The notes under the pieces were generated by a model. The model was not told the DNA's origin and ran no database searches. It worked only from the letters and a program-made list of their open reading frames with translations. From an uncultured Clostridia bacterium (lineage in GTDB: Bacteria; Bacillota; Clostridia; Oscillospirales; Ruminococcaceae), in assembly GCA_944388075.1 (NCBI GenBank), contig CALXHI010000037.1, positions 1 through 64,000 on the forward strand: DNA of 64,000 nucleotides, given 5' to 3'. The first letter of the stretch is position 1. Each line of letters opens with the position of its first letter. Positions 54,538 through 63,734 of this stretch are shown piece after piece. The translations under genes were made by a program, and so were the position numbers.

Positions 54538-55244
54538 ACATAAAACACCTTTCGATCATCGAGCCGCAAACAGGCAAGCCGACCTCCGGCTTCTGGAAAG
54601 ACTGCACCGCAGTCGATGTTGATATAGTCCTCGGAGAAAAACACCTCCGCACGTTCCGCATTCGGCGCATAGAACATCGTCGGCGTATGCCCGAATACCA
54701 TCTTGCGATCAGAATAGAACCGCTCATGGGGTTCCGGCCGTGCAAACAAAAACGCATCAAACGGATACTTCTCCAACGGACACTCGGGTACAAAATTCTC
54801 AATGCCGCTGTGCGTCAATACATAGCGTTCCCCGTTCACTTCCACCTCATCATAGAGCATGAATTCCCGCAAATAATCGAGCACCGCTTCCCGTTGCTCG
54901 GCAGACAATGCCAGATATTGCTTGATCGTTACCGTACCGCCATTGTGCATCCAGTCATGATAGATGGCACGGCCATCCTCTGTATAGAAAGACAGGATAT
55001 TCTCAAGCGTTGCCTCTGCCGGCAAGCCGTTAATGCAGGGCAGCATCATCGCCTCATGATTGCCCAATAACGGGTAAACATTAGAACGATACATGCAATC
55101 CTGCAACAGCGGAATCGGCTCATCGCCTCGATCGATCAAATCGCCGAGCAGGTAGAGGTCATCCGCATCCGTAAACGAAATCCGTTCGAGCATCTGCTTG
55201 AATTTTCGATAACATCCATGGAGGTCACTCATGACATAAATCAT
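54534..55244 (-). CDS. calcineurin-like metallophosphoesterase
   Basis: A 236-aa enzyme of the ApaH/PrpE-type phosphatases: SDLHGCYRKF, LGDLIDRGDEP, LLGNHEAM and VFGHTPTMF form the metal site. The substrate may be a dinucleoside polyphosphate or protein. It starts 12 nt after rsmE. Confidence 0.9.
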   Translation of the reverse strand: MIYVMSDLHGCYRKFKQMLERISFTDADDLYLLGDLIDRGDEPIPLLQDCMYRSNVYPLLGNHEAMMLPCINGLPAEATLENILSFYTEDGRAIYHDWMHNGGTVTIKQYLALSAEQREAVLDYLREFMLYDEVEVNGERYVLTHSGIENFVPECPLEKYPFDAFLFARPEPHERFYSDRKMVFGHTPTMFYAPNAERAEVFFSEDYINIDCGAVFPEAGGRLACLRLDDRKVFYV

Positions 55245-55256
55245 CGGTTTCTCCTT

Positions 55257-55985
55257 TCACGCATCGAAATTGCCCGTATGGAACATCAGAATCGACAATG
55301 CCGCAAGCGGTGCGGTTTCACAACGCAAAATCCGCTTACCCAGCCAAACGGGTTGTACCCCTTGTTCCCGCAGCTGTGCAATTTCCTCCGGATCAAAGCC
55401 ACCCTCGCTGCCAATCATCACCGCATAGGATTTGGCATCTCGGCGCACTGCCGAGAACGAGCATCCGCCACAGGATTCCTCATAGAGTACAATCGGTACC
55501 TCTGCCTCCTGCATCCGCTTTGCCGCATCGGCAAATTTCAGCAGCGGTGTGATCGTGGGAATGATACCCCGTCCGGACTGCTGTGCAGCAGCTTGCGCAA
55601 TCTTTTGCAGACGTGGCAGTTTTTTTTGAAATTCTGTTTGACTCATGCGGGCAATGCAGCGGCGTGTCAGAACCGGTACAATCTCCGTCACACCCAGCTC
55701 TATGCTTTTCTGGATAATTTGCTCGAGCTTATCCGATTTCGGCAATGCCTGATACAGCGTCACACGAATGCTCGGCTCGGTACAGCAGGGTGCAGAATCG
55801 AGAATGTTCAGCATGACCGTATCACTGCTGATGGACGCAATCTCGCATTCGTAATCCACACCGCAGGCACATATCGTCAGCACTTCCCCCGGCCGCATTC
55901 GCAGCGCATAGCCGATATGCCGGCAGTGTTCCCCCCTCAAATAGGGCTTATCCGGCGAAAACCCGTCATCAAAAAATCTTGGCAT
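55257..55985 (-). CDS. rsmE: 16S rRNA m3U1498 methyltransferase
   Basis: A 242-aa SPOUT methyltransferase. The PUA-like N-terminal part (MPRFF, RGEHCRHIGYALRM) and the knot (IGSEGGFDPEEI, LGKRILRCETAPLAAL) match RsmE. First gene of a four-gene operon with a promoter at 56040-56068. Confidence 0.95.
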   Translation of the reverse strand: MPRFFDDGFSPDKPYLRGEHCRHIGYALRMRPGEVLTICACGVDYECEIASISSDTVMLNILDSAPCCTEPSIRVTLYQALPKSDKLEQIIQKSIELGVTEIVPVLTRRCIARMSQTEFQKKLPRLQKIAQAAAQQSGRGIIPTITPLLKFADAAKRMQEAEVPIVLYEESCGGCSFSAVRRDAKSYAVMIGSEGGFDPEEIAQLREQGVQPVWLGKRILRCETAPLAALSILMFHTGNFDA

Positions 55986-56039
55986 ATTGGATTCTCCCCC
56001 TTTTTTTATGATTCGTCACAATGTCTGTTTTCCCCTATC

Positions 56040-56068
56040 AGTATAACACAATTCGCCGGGAATTGCAA
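56040..56068 (-). promoter_or_regulatory. rsmE operon promoter
   Basis: TTGCAA (56063-56068), 17 bp, TATACT (56040-56045) on the minus strand. Confidence 0.75.
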
Positions 56069-56173
56069 GACATATACCAGTATGCAGCAAGCAAACGATA
56101 TCCCATGCGACCGGCATACCGAAGCTTCGACAATCTTCTCATCCGTATCTGTGGAAAAATGCGGGTGAAACGA

Positions 56174-56202
56174 TTGACAAAACGAAGATTTTGAGGTATA
56201 CT
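56174..56202 (+). promoter_or_regulatory. alaS operon promoter
   Basis: TTGACA (56174-56179), 17 bp, TATACT (56197-56202). Confidence 0.8.
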
Positions 56203-56208
56203 ATAGGC

Positions 56209-56389
56209 GATACCGTGCCGTAAAAACGGCATTTTCGGGTGAAAACGCAAGATGAAACAAGAACTTTCTCTGTATGTTGAAAGCTTTGGCGATATCCATA
56301 CAAAGCACCCGTCAAACTGTCTGCGGCATACGGAACAATTGGGGGTCTTTATGACCCGGACTGTCAAAACGAAAGGAAACCTGATACCT
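56209..56389 (+). other. alaS leader with hairpins
   Basis: A 180-nt leader. It begins with a TGCCGT/ACGGCA hairpin followed by TTTTC (56217-56236, terminator-like) and later has GGGTC/GACCC. No T-box signature was seen. The in-frame ATG at 56252 lacks a ribosome-binding site. Possibly an attenuator. Confidence 0.4.
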
Positions 56390-59026
56390 ATGAAATGGAC
56401 CGGTTTGAATGACCTGCGTGAACAATATCTCGCTTTCTTTGAAAGCAAGCAGCATACCCGTATGGACAGCTCCTCTCTGATTCCGAAGGGCGATAACAGC
56501 TTGCTGCTGATCAACTCCGGCATGGCACCACTGAAGAAATACTTCCTCGGTCAGGCAGTTCCGCCGAATGTGCGTATGACCACCTGCCAGAAGTGCATCC
56601 GCACCCCCGACATCGAGCGTGTTGGTAAGACCTCCCGCCACGGGACTTTCTTCGAGATGCTTGGCAACTTCTCCTTCGGTGACTATTTCAAGCAGGAAGC
56701 GATTGCTTGGGCATGGGAGTTTTTGACGAAGGTGCTGGAAATTCCGGCAAGCCGCCTTTGGATCACCATCTTTGAAAGCGATGATGAAGCAGAGCAGATC
56801 TGGGAACAGGAAATCGGTATCCCCCATGATCGCATCATCCGTCTGGGCAAAGCCGATAACTTCTGGGAGCACGGCTCCGGTCCTTGCGGTCCTTGTTCGG
56901 AAATTCACTTTGACCGCGGCGACAGCTATGGCCCGTTCGTGAGCTTTGAGCAGGCAAGCGATAACGACCGCATCATCGAAATCTGGAATTTGGTGTTCTC
57001 CCAATTCGACAGCGACGGTAAGGGCAACTACACCGAGATGAAAAACAAGAACATCGATACCGGCATGGGTTTGGAGCGTTTGGCATGCGTCATGCAGGGC
57101 GTGGACAACCTTTTTGAGGTCGATACCATCCAGAATATCATGAAGCATATCAGCCGCATTGCCAATGTGCGCTACCACGACAACGAGAAAACCGATATCT
57201 CGCTCCGTGTCATCACCGACCATGTGCGTTCGACGGTCTTTATGGTCGGTGACGGCATTACCCCTGCCAACGAGGGCAGAGGCTATGTGCTGAAGCGTTT
57301 GCTGCGCCGTGCGGCTCGTCACGGCAGACTGCTCGGTATCCGTGAGCCGTTCCTGTATCAGGTTGCGGAAACCGTCATTCAGGAAAGCTGCGGCGCCTAT
57401 CCGGAACTCAAAGAAAAGCAGGATCTGATTACCCAAATCATCCGTCATGAGGAAGAGAGCTTTGCCCGTACCGTTGATCGTGGCACGGAAATGCTCAATG
57501 CCGCCATCGAAGCTTGCAAAAAGCACGGCGAAACCGTCCTGTCGGGCAAAGACGCATTCTTGCTGAGCGATACCTACGGTTTCCCGATTGACCTGACCAT
57601 CGAGATGGCAGGCGAGCAGGGCTTGACTGTCGATGAGGACGGATTCCATGCCTGCATGGACGAGCAGAAGAAGCGTGCCCGTGCCGACCGTCTGTCCAAG
57701 GTCAAGACCTCTTGGGGCGGCGAGCTGAATATCCCGAAGGGGACGGCACAGACCGTGTTCACCGGCTATACTACGCTTGAGGGCGATGCGGAAATCCTTG
57801 CCATTCTCGTAAACGGCGAACCCGTGCAGACCGTAGAAGCCGGACAGGATGCCATTATCGTACTGTCGGAAACCCCGTTCTATGCAGAGAGCGGCGGTCA
57901 GGTCGGCGATCAGGGTGAACTCCGTGGGGATGGCGTCTTTGCGGTTGCCGATACCCAAAAGGGCGGCGATGGCTGCTACATCCATGTCGGTACGCTCGAG
58001 GAAGGTGCGCTCAAGGTTGGCGATACCGTTACGGCGGCTGTTGACGCAGAACGCCGTCATGCGATTATGCGCAACCATACCGCAGCCCACCTGCTGCAAT
58101 CGGCACTGCGTAAGGTACTGGGTGACCATGTCCATCAGGCAGGTCAGCTGGTCAATGCCGAGCGTTGCCGGTTCGACTTCTCTCACTTCTCCGGCATGAG
58201 TGCCGAGGAATTGCAAACGGTCGAAGCTATCCTCAATGCGGAAATTCTCGCCGCATTGCCCGTCACCACCGAAGAAATGTCGATTGATGCGGCAAAGAAG
58301 ATCGGTGCGATGGCTCTGTTCGGCGAAAAATATGGTGATGTGGTGCGTGTTGTGCGATCCGGCAGCGATTCCATCGAGTTTTGCGGCGGTACGCATGTGT
58401 CCAATACCGCACAGCTCGGTCTGTGCAAGATTATCTCCGAAAGCTCCGTGGCAGCCGGTGTGCGCCGTATCGAATTGGCAACGGGTGCTCATGTCCTCGA
58501 ACTGCTCCATACGGCAGAGGATATGATTGCACGTTCCGCCAAGGCACTCAAGCTGAACAACATCACCGAACTGCCCGACCGCTGTGTGGCACTGTCCAAC
58601 GAATTGCGAGAGCAGGCAAAGGAAATCGAACGTCTGAACCAGAGGATGGCAGGTAGTCAGCTTGACACCATCTTTGCCGATGCACAGGAAATCGATGGCA
58701 TTAAGGTCGTATCGGCGATGTTCTCCGATGTCAAGCCCGATTCGCTGCGCGTGATGGGTGACAAGATTCGTGACCGGGAAGCCAATGTCATTGCCCTGCT
58801 CGCCGGCGTCAACGGCGAAAGCGGCAACTTCTACTGCATCTGCTCGAAGCAGGCCGTCGTACAGGGTGCCCATGCCGGACGCATTATTCAGCGCATTGCC
58901 CCGATTACCGGTGGCAAGGGCGGCGGCAGACCGGATTCTGCCATGGGCGGCATCGGCAAGAGTTATATGGTCGATGAGGCATTGGGTATGCTGCCAAGCG
59001 TCGTTGCCGAATTGCTGAATCCCTGA
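56390..59026 (+). CDS. alaS: alanyl-tRNA synthetase
   Basis: An 878-aa AlaRS. The class II core begins near the N-terminus (LINSGMAPLKKYF, FEMLGNFSFGDYF, GMGLERL), the editing domain has HTAAHLL and CGGTH, and the C-terminal part ends with KGGGRPDSAMGG. The start at MKWTGLND is typical; the upstream in-frame extension is rejected. AAAGGA lies about 12 nt before, somewhat far. Head of a six-gene plus-strand operon. Confidence 0.96.
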   Translation: MKWTGLNDLREQYLAFFESKQHTRMDSSSLIPKGDNSLLLINSGMAPLKKYFLGQAVPPNVRMTTCQKCIRTPDIERVGKTSRHGTFFEMLGNFSFGDYFKQEAIAWAWEFLTKVLEIPASRLWITIFESDDEAEQIWEQEIGIPHDRIIRLGKADNFWEHGSGPCGPCSEIHFDRGDSYGPFVSFEQASDNDRIIEIWNLVFSQFDSDGKGNYTEMKNKNIDTGMGLERLACVMQGVDNLFEVDTIQNIMKHISRIANVRYHDNEKTDISLRVITDHVRSTVFMVGDGITPANEGRGYVLKRLLRRAARHGRLLGIREPFLYQVAETVIQESCGAYPELKEKQDLITQIIRHEEESFARTVDRGTEMLNAAIEACKKHGETVLSGKDAFLLSDTYGFPIDLTIEMAGEQGLTVDEDGFHACMDEQKKRARADRLSKVKTSWGGELNIPKGTAQTVFTGYTTLEGDAEILAILVNGEPVQTVEAGQDAIIVLSETPFYAESGGQVGDQGELRGDGVFAVADTQKGGDGCYIHVGTLEEGALKVGDTVTAAVDAERRHAIMRNHTAAHLLQSALRKVLGDHVHQAGQLVNAERCRFDFSHFSGMSAEELQTVEAILNAEILAALPVTTEEMSIDAAKKIGAMALFGEKYGDVVRVVRSGSDSIEFCGGTHVSNTAQLGLCKIISESSVAAGVRRIELATGAHVLELLHTAEDMIARSAKALKLNNITELPDRCVALSNELREQAKEIERLNQRMAGSQLDTIFADAQEIDGIKVVSAMFSDVKPDSLRVMGDKIRDREANVIALLAGVNGESGNFYCICSKQAVVQGAHAGRIIQRIAPITGGKGGGRPDSAMGGIGKSYMVDEALGMLPSVVAELLNP

Positions 59027-59065
59027 GCGAACCCAAATATACAACAGCAAAGGAGGTCAAATGCC

Positions 59066-59509
59066 ATGCGTGTAAAAATTCGAGCGGCACAGCCGAGTGA
59101 TGCCAAAGCCATTTCCAAACTCATTCGAGAGGAACTCGCAACCCCCGTTTCCGCTTCGGATACCGCACAGAAACTGGCACAACTCTGTGTCAGTCCCCGA
59201 CACCGTATCTTTGTAGCGGATGTCGACACGGTTGTCGTCGGATTTCTGCACGCATGCGATTTTGACTCCATTTTGATGGTGCAGCAGATGAAATACATCA
59301 CCGCTATGGCGGTCGGCACATCCTATCGGCGCATCGGCATCGGTACGACACTCATGCACCGTGCGGAACGATGGGCTGCCGAGAGCGGTGCTGCCGGTGT
59401 GCGTCTGGACATCGAGCAGGATTCCGAGATCGCACACGCATTTCTGCGCAAATGCGGCTATACCGTTGACCAAAGCCAAATGCGATATCAAAAACAATTC
59501 AATGTGTAA
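59066..59509 (+). CDS. GNAT family N-acetyltransferase
   Basis: A 147-aa acetyltransferase. The acetyl-CoA motif A region is MAVGTSYRRIGIGTTLMHRAE, and motif B ends FLRKCGYTVD. Substrate unknown. GGAGG lies 9 nt before the ATG; another ATG lies 7 nt upstream out of frame. Confidence 0.88.
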   Translation: MRVKIRAAQPSDAKAISKLIREELATPVSASDTAQKLAQLCVSPRHRIFVADVDTVVVGFLHACDFDSILMVQQMKYITAMAVGTSYRRIGIGTTLMHRAERWAAESGAAGVRLDIEQDSEIAHAFLRKCGYTVDQSQMRYQKQFNV

Positions 59510-59522
59510 AGGAGCGTTCCCT

Positions 59523-59870
59523 ATGGACTGCCTGTTTTGCAAAATCATTGCCGGAGCAATTCCGAGCACAAAGATCTACGAAGACGAATTCGTGTATGCC
59601 TTTCAGGATATCAACCCAATTGCGCCGCTGCACTACCTCTTTATCCCGAAGCAGCATATTTCCGGCGCATCTGCCATTACTGCGGAAAATGCTGAGATTG
59701 TCGGCAAGATTTTCACAGCGATTGCCAAGGTCGCTGCCGAAGAGAAACTCGACAGCGGTTTCCGTGTCATCACGAATTGCGGTGCGGATGCCGGTCAAAC
59801 CGTTCCCCATCTGCACTTCCATCTGCTGGCAGGCATCGAAATGGGTTGGTCTGCAAACAGCGGTGTGTAA
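59523..59870 (+). CDS. HIT family nucleotide hydrolase
   Basis: A 115-aa histidine-triad protein (Hint/HinT-like). The triad reads VPHLHFHLLAG. The N-terminal DCLFCKIIAGAIPS is characteristic. AAAGGAG 8 nt before the ATG. Confidence 0.96.
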   Translation: MDCLFCKIIAGAIPSTKIYEDEFVYAFQDINPIAPLHYLFIPKQHISGASAITAENAEIVGKIFTAIAKVAAEEKLDSGFRVITNCGADAGQTVPHLHFHLLAGIEMGWSANSGV

Positions 59871-59888
59871 ATCGCTGCGTCATACGGC

Positions 59889-62015
59889 ATGAACGCCGAT
59901 CACGCAAAGCATTCAAACAAAGCCGACAGTGGTGTTTGTATCCGAGGCGTGGAATATTTCACGTTTGCGTGGATCGCGGGACTGCTGCTGGCTTTTGTTT
60001 CATCTGATTGGGCATTCCGGCTGCCGCTTTTGCTTGGCATTTGGGCAGGCGGTCTGACGGGCTTATGCCTGATGAAACTGCTGCACCGCAAGACGCTCTT
60101 GCTTTGTACGCTTGCAGCGATACTGGCAACCGGGGCATGGTTTGGCTATGAACGAAACATTCTGCGCCCGTTGGAAGCGTTGGATGGTCAGCGTTTGCTG
60201 TGCAGTGGGACGGTCAAGCAAATTCGTGTGCTGGACAACGACCGCATTCGCTATACGCTCTCCATGCGCATAAACGGCATTCCGACGACCGTCGATTGGT
60301 ATATCAGTGACATTGCCGGTATCGAGATTGGGGACGAAGTAACCCTTGATGCCGAATTTACTCGTATCGAATCCGACTATCGCTATCAATCGCTCAGCGG
60401 TTCGATTGGCAACGGCAAAATTCTGCGTATCTATGACAGCACGCTCTGCGACCATCGACCGGATACCGGCTTTTCGCTGCGGCGCACCTTGCACGACTAC
60501 CGCCAATCCATCACGCAAATCATTCGGGAGACATTGCCCGTAGAAGAAGCAGGTCTGTTGCTGGGGATGCTGTTCGGCGAAAAGCAGGCTCTCTCCGAAA
60601 CGGTGACAACCGCACTCTTTCACACCGGGATCGGGCATATCACATCGGTATCGGGTCTGCATTTGGTCTTTTTCTGCACCCTGCTCGGACTCATCCTCAA
60701 TCGCTTTCATCTACCGCCAAAAGCGATGTTTGCGGCGACATTCTGCAGCATTCTCATCTTTTCCCTGATGGTAGACAGCTCTGTTGCGGTCTATCGTTCC
60801 GGCTTAATGCTGCTGTTGGCAGCAGCCGCACCGCTGTTTGGTCGCTATCCGGATACCCTGCGTTCGCTTTGCTGGGCAATGCTGATCTGTACAGTCTTCA
60901 CGCCCTATGTCATCGTATCGGCATCGTTTTGGCTGTCGGTATCTGGTGTGTTCGGCATTGGCATTGCAGCACCTTGGATAACCCGGCATCTGCCCAAACG
61001 CCTGCGCTCGTTTGCCTCGCTCTGCTGCGTTTCCATCGCTGTATTTCCGGCATCGATCGTACTTTGCGGCGAATCCTCGCTCCTGTCGCCCATCGGCAAT
61101 TTGATCTTGCTGCCGTTGAGCGTTGGAGCATTGTATATCGGGCTGCTCGTGGTCTGCACCGGCGGATTGACCGCATTCCTGCTGCCGATTGCCGGCTTGC
61201 TCTGCCGCCTGACAACCGAACTTGCGGTATGGATGGCAAAGCTGCCCTTTGCGTTTTTGACGATCTCCTCCGCACAGATGCAGGCGTTTGTGGTATTGGC
61301 AGCAGGCTGTGTATTGCTGGTCGCATGGAAAACCAAACGCCAAGCCCCGACCGCTGTCATGGCTGCCGTCTTGACTGGTATGCTGGCAATCGGTCTGTTT
61401 CTCGAATCACGGCAGAATGCGTCAAGATTGCAGATTGCCGTTCTGGGTACAGAAACACAATCCACCGTTGTCCTCACCGCTGACCGTCACACTTGGGTCA
61501 TTGACCTGACCGATGCGGCAAAGAATGCGGAATATGTCAGCCAATATCTCGAAGACTACGGCATTCGTCACATCGATGGCTTGACGCTGTCCGGCGGCAG
61601 AGCAGCGGCAGCTTATCAGGAACTGCTGCAAACCGTCGAGGTGCAAGAGATTTGGATGCCGGAGGACGTAGTTTGGCGGGATGATATGCAGCTATTCGGG
61701 CAAACACCGCAGAAACTGACTGCGGAACAAACTGTCAGTGTCGGCAATGCCTTGCTGACCCTTGATATGGAGCGGCATCGGATTCAATGGCAGGGCTATG
61801 ATGTCATCTTGCTCGACCATGCCTGCGAAGCGTCTGTCGAAGCACTGATAGTTCTGCGATATGGCGGAGAACCTGCCGTGAGCGATACCTGTGGTATTTG
61901 GATTGTCCCTGCCGTAGATGCCGCAAAGCTCGATGCACAATCCTATGCCGGCAGCAATTACCTGCTGACCGTTTGGCCCGATGGTCGCATTCGGGTCACA
62001 GATTTGGAATCTTGA
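59889..62015 (+). CDS. comEC: ComEC/Rec2-like DNA channel protein with degenerate MBL domain
   Basis: A 708-aa membrane protein. A DUF4131 region (about 60-190) precedes the Competence domain with GIGHITSVSGLHL and about ten helices (about 220-500). The C-terminal part (about 515-708) aligns by position with the metallo-beta-lactamase domain, but the HxHxDH motif is absent (LTLSGGRAAAAY instead), so nuclease activity seems lost. No good ribosome-binding site is seen at the start. It normally translocates DNA in competence. Confidence 0.88.
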   Translation: MNADHAKHSNKADSGVCIRGVEYFTFAWIAGLLLAFVSSDWAFRLPLLLGIWAGGLTGLCLMKLLHRKTLLLCTLAAILATGAWFGYERNILRPLEALDGQRLLCSGTVKQIRVLDNDRIRYTLSMRINGIPTTVDWYISDIAGIEIGDEVTLDAEFTRIESDYRYQSLSGSIGNGKILRIYDSTLCDHRPDTGFSLRRTLHDYRQSITQIIRETLPVEEAGLLLGMLFGEKQALSETVTTALFHTGIGHITSVSGLHLVFFCTLLGLILNRFHLPPKAMFAATFCSILIFSLMVDSSVAVYRSGLMLLLAAAAPLFGRYPDTLRSLCWAMLICTVFTPYVIVSASFWLSVSGVFGIGIAAPWITRHLPKRLRSFASLCCVSIAVFPASIVLCGESSLLSPIGNLILLPLSVGALYIGLLVVCTGGLTAFLLPIAGLLCRLTTELAVWMAKLPFAFLTISSAQMQAFVVLAAGCVLLVAWKTKRQAPTAVMAAVLTGMLAIGLFLESRQNASRLQIAVLGTETQSTVVLTADRHTWVIDLTDAAKNAEYVSQYLEDYGIRHIDGLTLSGGRAAAAYQELLQTVEVQEIWMPEDVVWRDDMQLFGQTPQKLTAEQTVSVGNALLTLDMERHRIQWQGYDVILLDHACEASVEALIVLRYGGEPAVSDTCGIWIVPAVDAAKLDAQSYAGSNYLLTVWPDGRIRVTDLES

Positions 62016-62028
62016 AGGAGAGAGTCGA

Positions 62029-63111
62029 ATGCCAAAGCAAACATCCACCGAAACCTTTCGCATGCTGACGGGCGAACATCCGCCGAAATGCGCCTATCTC
62101 TGCGGTGAGGACGGTGCCGCTGTTGCACAGCTTGAGCAGCGCATCATCAAAAAGCTGACCGGCGGCGATGTGCTTGCCTATACCGTTTTTGATGGGCGTG
62201 ATTTGGATTTGGAACGTCTGGCAGAATCCAGTGCATTCTGTTCGATGTTCCAGCCTGTTAATCTGCTGATCATTCGAGATTTGGATGCCGATCTGCTCCC
62301 TCCATCCGCTATGAATACGCTGATGGAAATTCTCGAAGGGCTGGGCGATCGGGTACTGCTCCTGATCGTCATTCGCTCCTTGAACGACTATACCATCAAA
62401 CGAGGTGAGCCGGTATTCGCCCCGAAGGTGCAAACACTGGTGCGCTATATCGAGAAAAACGGAGTGCTGTGTATCTGCGAGAAAAAAAGCCCCCAGCAAA
62501 TCGGCAAGCAGATTCAAGAGCGTGCTAAACGCCATGGCTGTGAGATTGCACCGGCAGATGCAGAGGAGTTGGCAAACCGCTGTCTGTGTGATTCGATACT
62601 TGTCCATACGGAGCTGGACAAGCTGATGGCGTGTGCCGATGGTAGTACCATTACGCCGGACATGATCGATGCGCTCACCGCACCGCAGCTCGAAAGCGAT
62701 GCCTTTCAGCTGGCACGAGCGGTTGCCAACCGCAATCGCACCGGTGCGTTGCAAGCACTTGCTGTTCTGACAGCACGGAGTGAAGATTCCAAAACAATTT
62801 TGGGACTCCTCGCCATCCTCAGCGGCACATTCACCGATTTGTATCGTGCCAAAGCCGCACAGGAAGCAGCCAAACAGGCAAGCGATTTGATACTGGATTT
62901 TGGATATCCGAAAAATCGGGAGTTTGCTGTTCGCAATGCACTGCAAAGCTGCCGCAGTATAACCATGCCACAATTGCGTACCTGCATTCAGATTCTGAGA
63001 GAAACCGACCGTGCCTGTAAATCTAGCCGCACCCCACCGAAATTGCTGCTCGAACAGGCCATTGTGCGCATGCTCCATGTGCAGAAAGATGGCTCGGAGG
63101 TTTTGCGATGA
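62029..63111 (+). CDS. holA: DNA polymerase III delta subunit
   Basis: A 360-aa clamp-loader delta subunit: N-terminal YLCGEDGAAV (Walker-like without GKT), RLAESSAFCSMFQPVNLLIIRD, and the C-terminal DNA_pol3_delta helices (RTPPKLLLEQAIVRML). The start has AAGGAG 8 nt upstream, inside the 3' end of comEC's operon. comEC-holA is a common Firmicutes pairing. Confidence 0.93.
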   Translation: MPKQTSTETFRMLTGEHPPKCAYLCGEDGAAVAQLEQRIIKKLTGGDVLAYTVFDGRDLDLERLAESSAFCSMFQPVNLLIIRDLDADLLPPSAMNTLMEILEGLGDRVLLLIVIRSLNDYTIKRGEPVFAPKVQTLVRYIEKNGVLCICEKKSPQQIGKQIQERAKRHGCEIAPADAEELANRCLCDSILVHTELDKLMACADGSTITPDMIDALTAPQLESDAFQLARAVANRNRTGALQALAVLTARSEDSKTILGLLAILSGTFTDLYRAKAAQEAAKQASDLILDFGYPKNREFAVRNALQSCRSITMPQLRTCIQILRETDRACKSSRTPPKLLLEQAIVRMLHVQKDGSEVLR

Positions 63112-63734
63112 AGCAAAAGCGTACCGTTGTGCCTGCCATCGTTGTGGAAGGGAAGTATGACAAAATCCGTCTGGATTCGGTTGTCGATGCGGTGATTCTG
63201 GTGACAGACGGCTTTCGCATTTATCACCGCCCCGATCAGCTCGACCTGATGCGTCACTATGCCAAAACAACCGGACTGGTCATTTTAACTGATGCCGATG
63301 CCGCCGGATTCCAAATTCGTGGCTTTCTCAAAGGTGCAATCCCCGAAGGGAAGCTCTACCATGTCTACATTCCCGGCATTCACGGGAAGGAACGCCGCAA
63401 ACGGCAGCCCTCTGCGGAAGGGCTGCTCGGTGTGGAGGGCATGGACAATGCACAGCTGCTAGCTGCACTCGAACGAGCAGGCATTTTCGATTTAGAAGCA
63501 AAGGCTGCGCTGCCCCATGATATCACACCGGCAACGCTTTATGAACTCGGGCTGACCGGTCATCCCAATGCCAATGCCCGCCGACAAGAGCTGCTTGCCG
63601 CCATGCAGCTTCCAACGCATTTGTCGGTCAGCGGTCTGTGTGAAGTGTTATGCACCCTCACATCAGCGGCGAAGCTGCCCGATTATCTCGAACAAGTCCT
63701 CGCACAGGCAGGAGGTAACACCCCATGCCGATAG
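63108..63734 (+). CDS. rnmV: toprim protein, ribonuclease M5-like (DUF4093)
   Basis: A 208-aa protein with a TOPRIM domain: VEGKYD (E of motif 1) and LTDADAAG (DxD). The C-terminal DUF4093 region has ATLYELGLTGHPNANARR. RNase M5 matures 5S rRNA. Overlaps holA by 4 nt. A short toprim primase-like protein is the alternative. Confidence 0.85.
   Translation: MKQKRTVVPAIVVEGKYDKIRLDSVVDAVILVTDGFRIYHRPDQLDLMRHYAKTTGLVILTDADAAGFQIRGFLKGAIPEGKLYHVYIPGIHGKERRKRQPSAEGLLGVEGMDNAQLLAALERAGIFDLEAKAALPHDITPATLYELGLTGHPNANARRQELLAAMQLPTHLSVSGLCEVLCTLTSAAKLPDYLEQVLAQAGGNTPCR

Noticed and set aside
56312-59050. A 912-codon minus-strand frame
   Set aside because: It is antisense to alaS over its full length, and its composition mirrors the codon bias of alaS.
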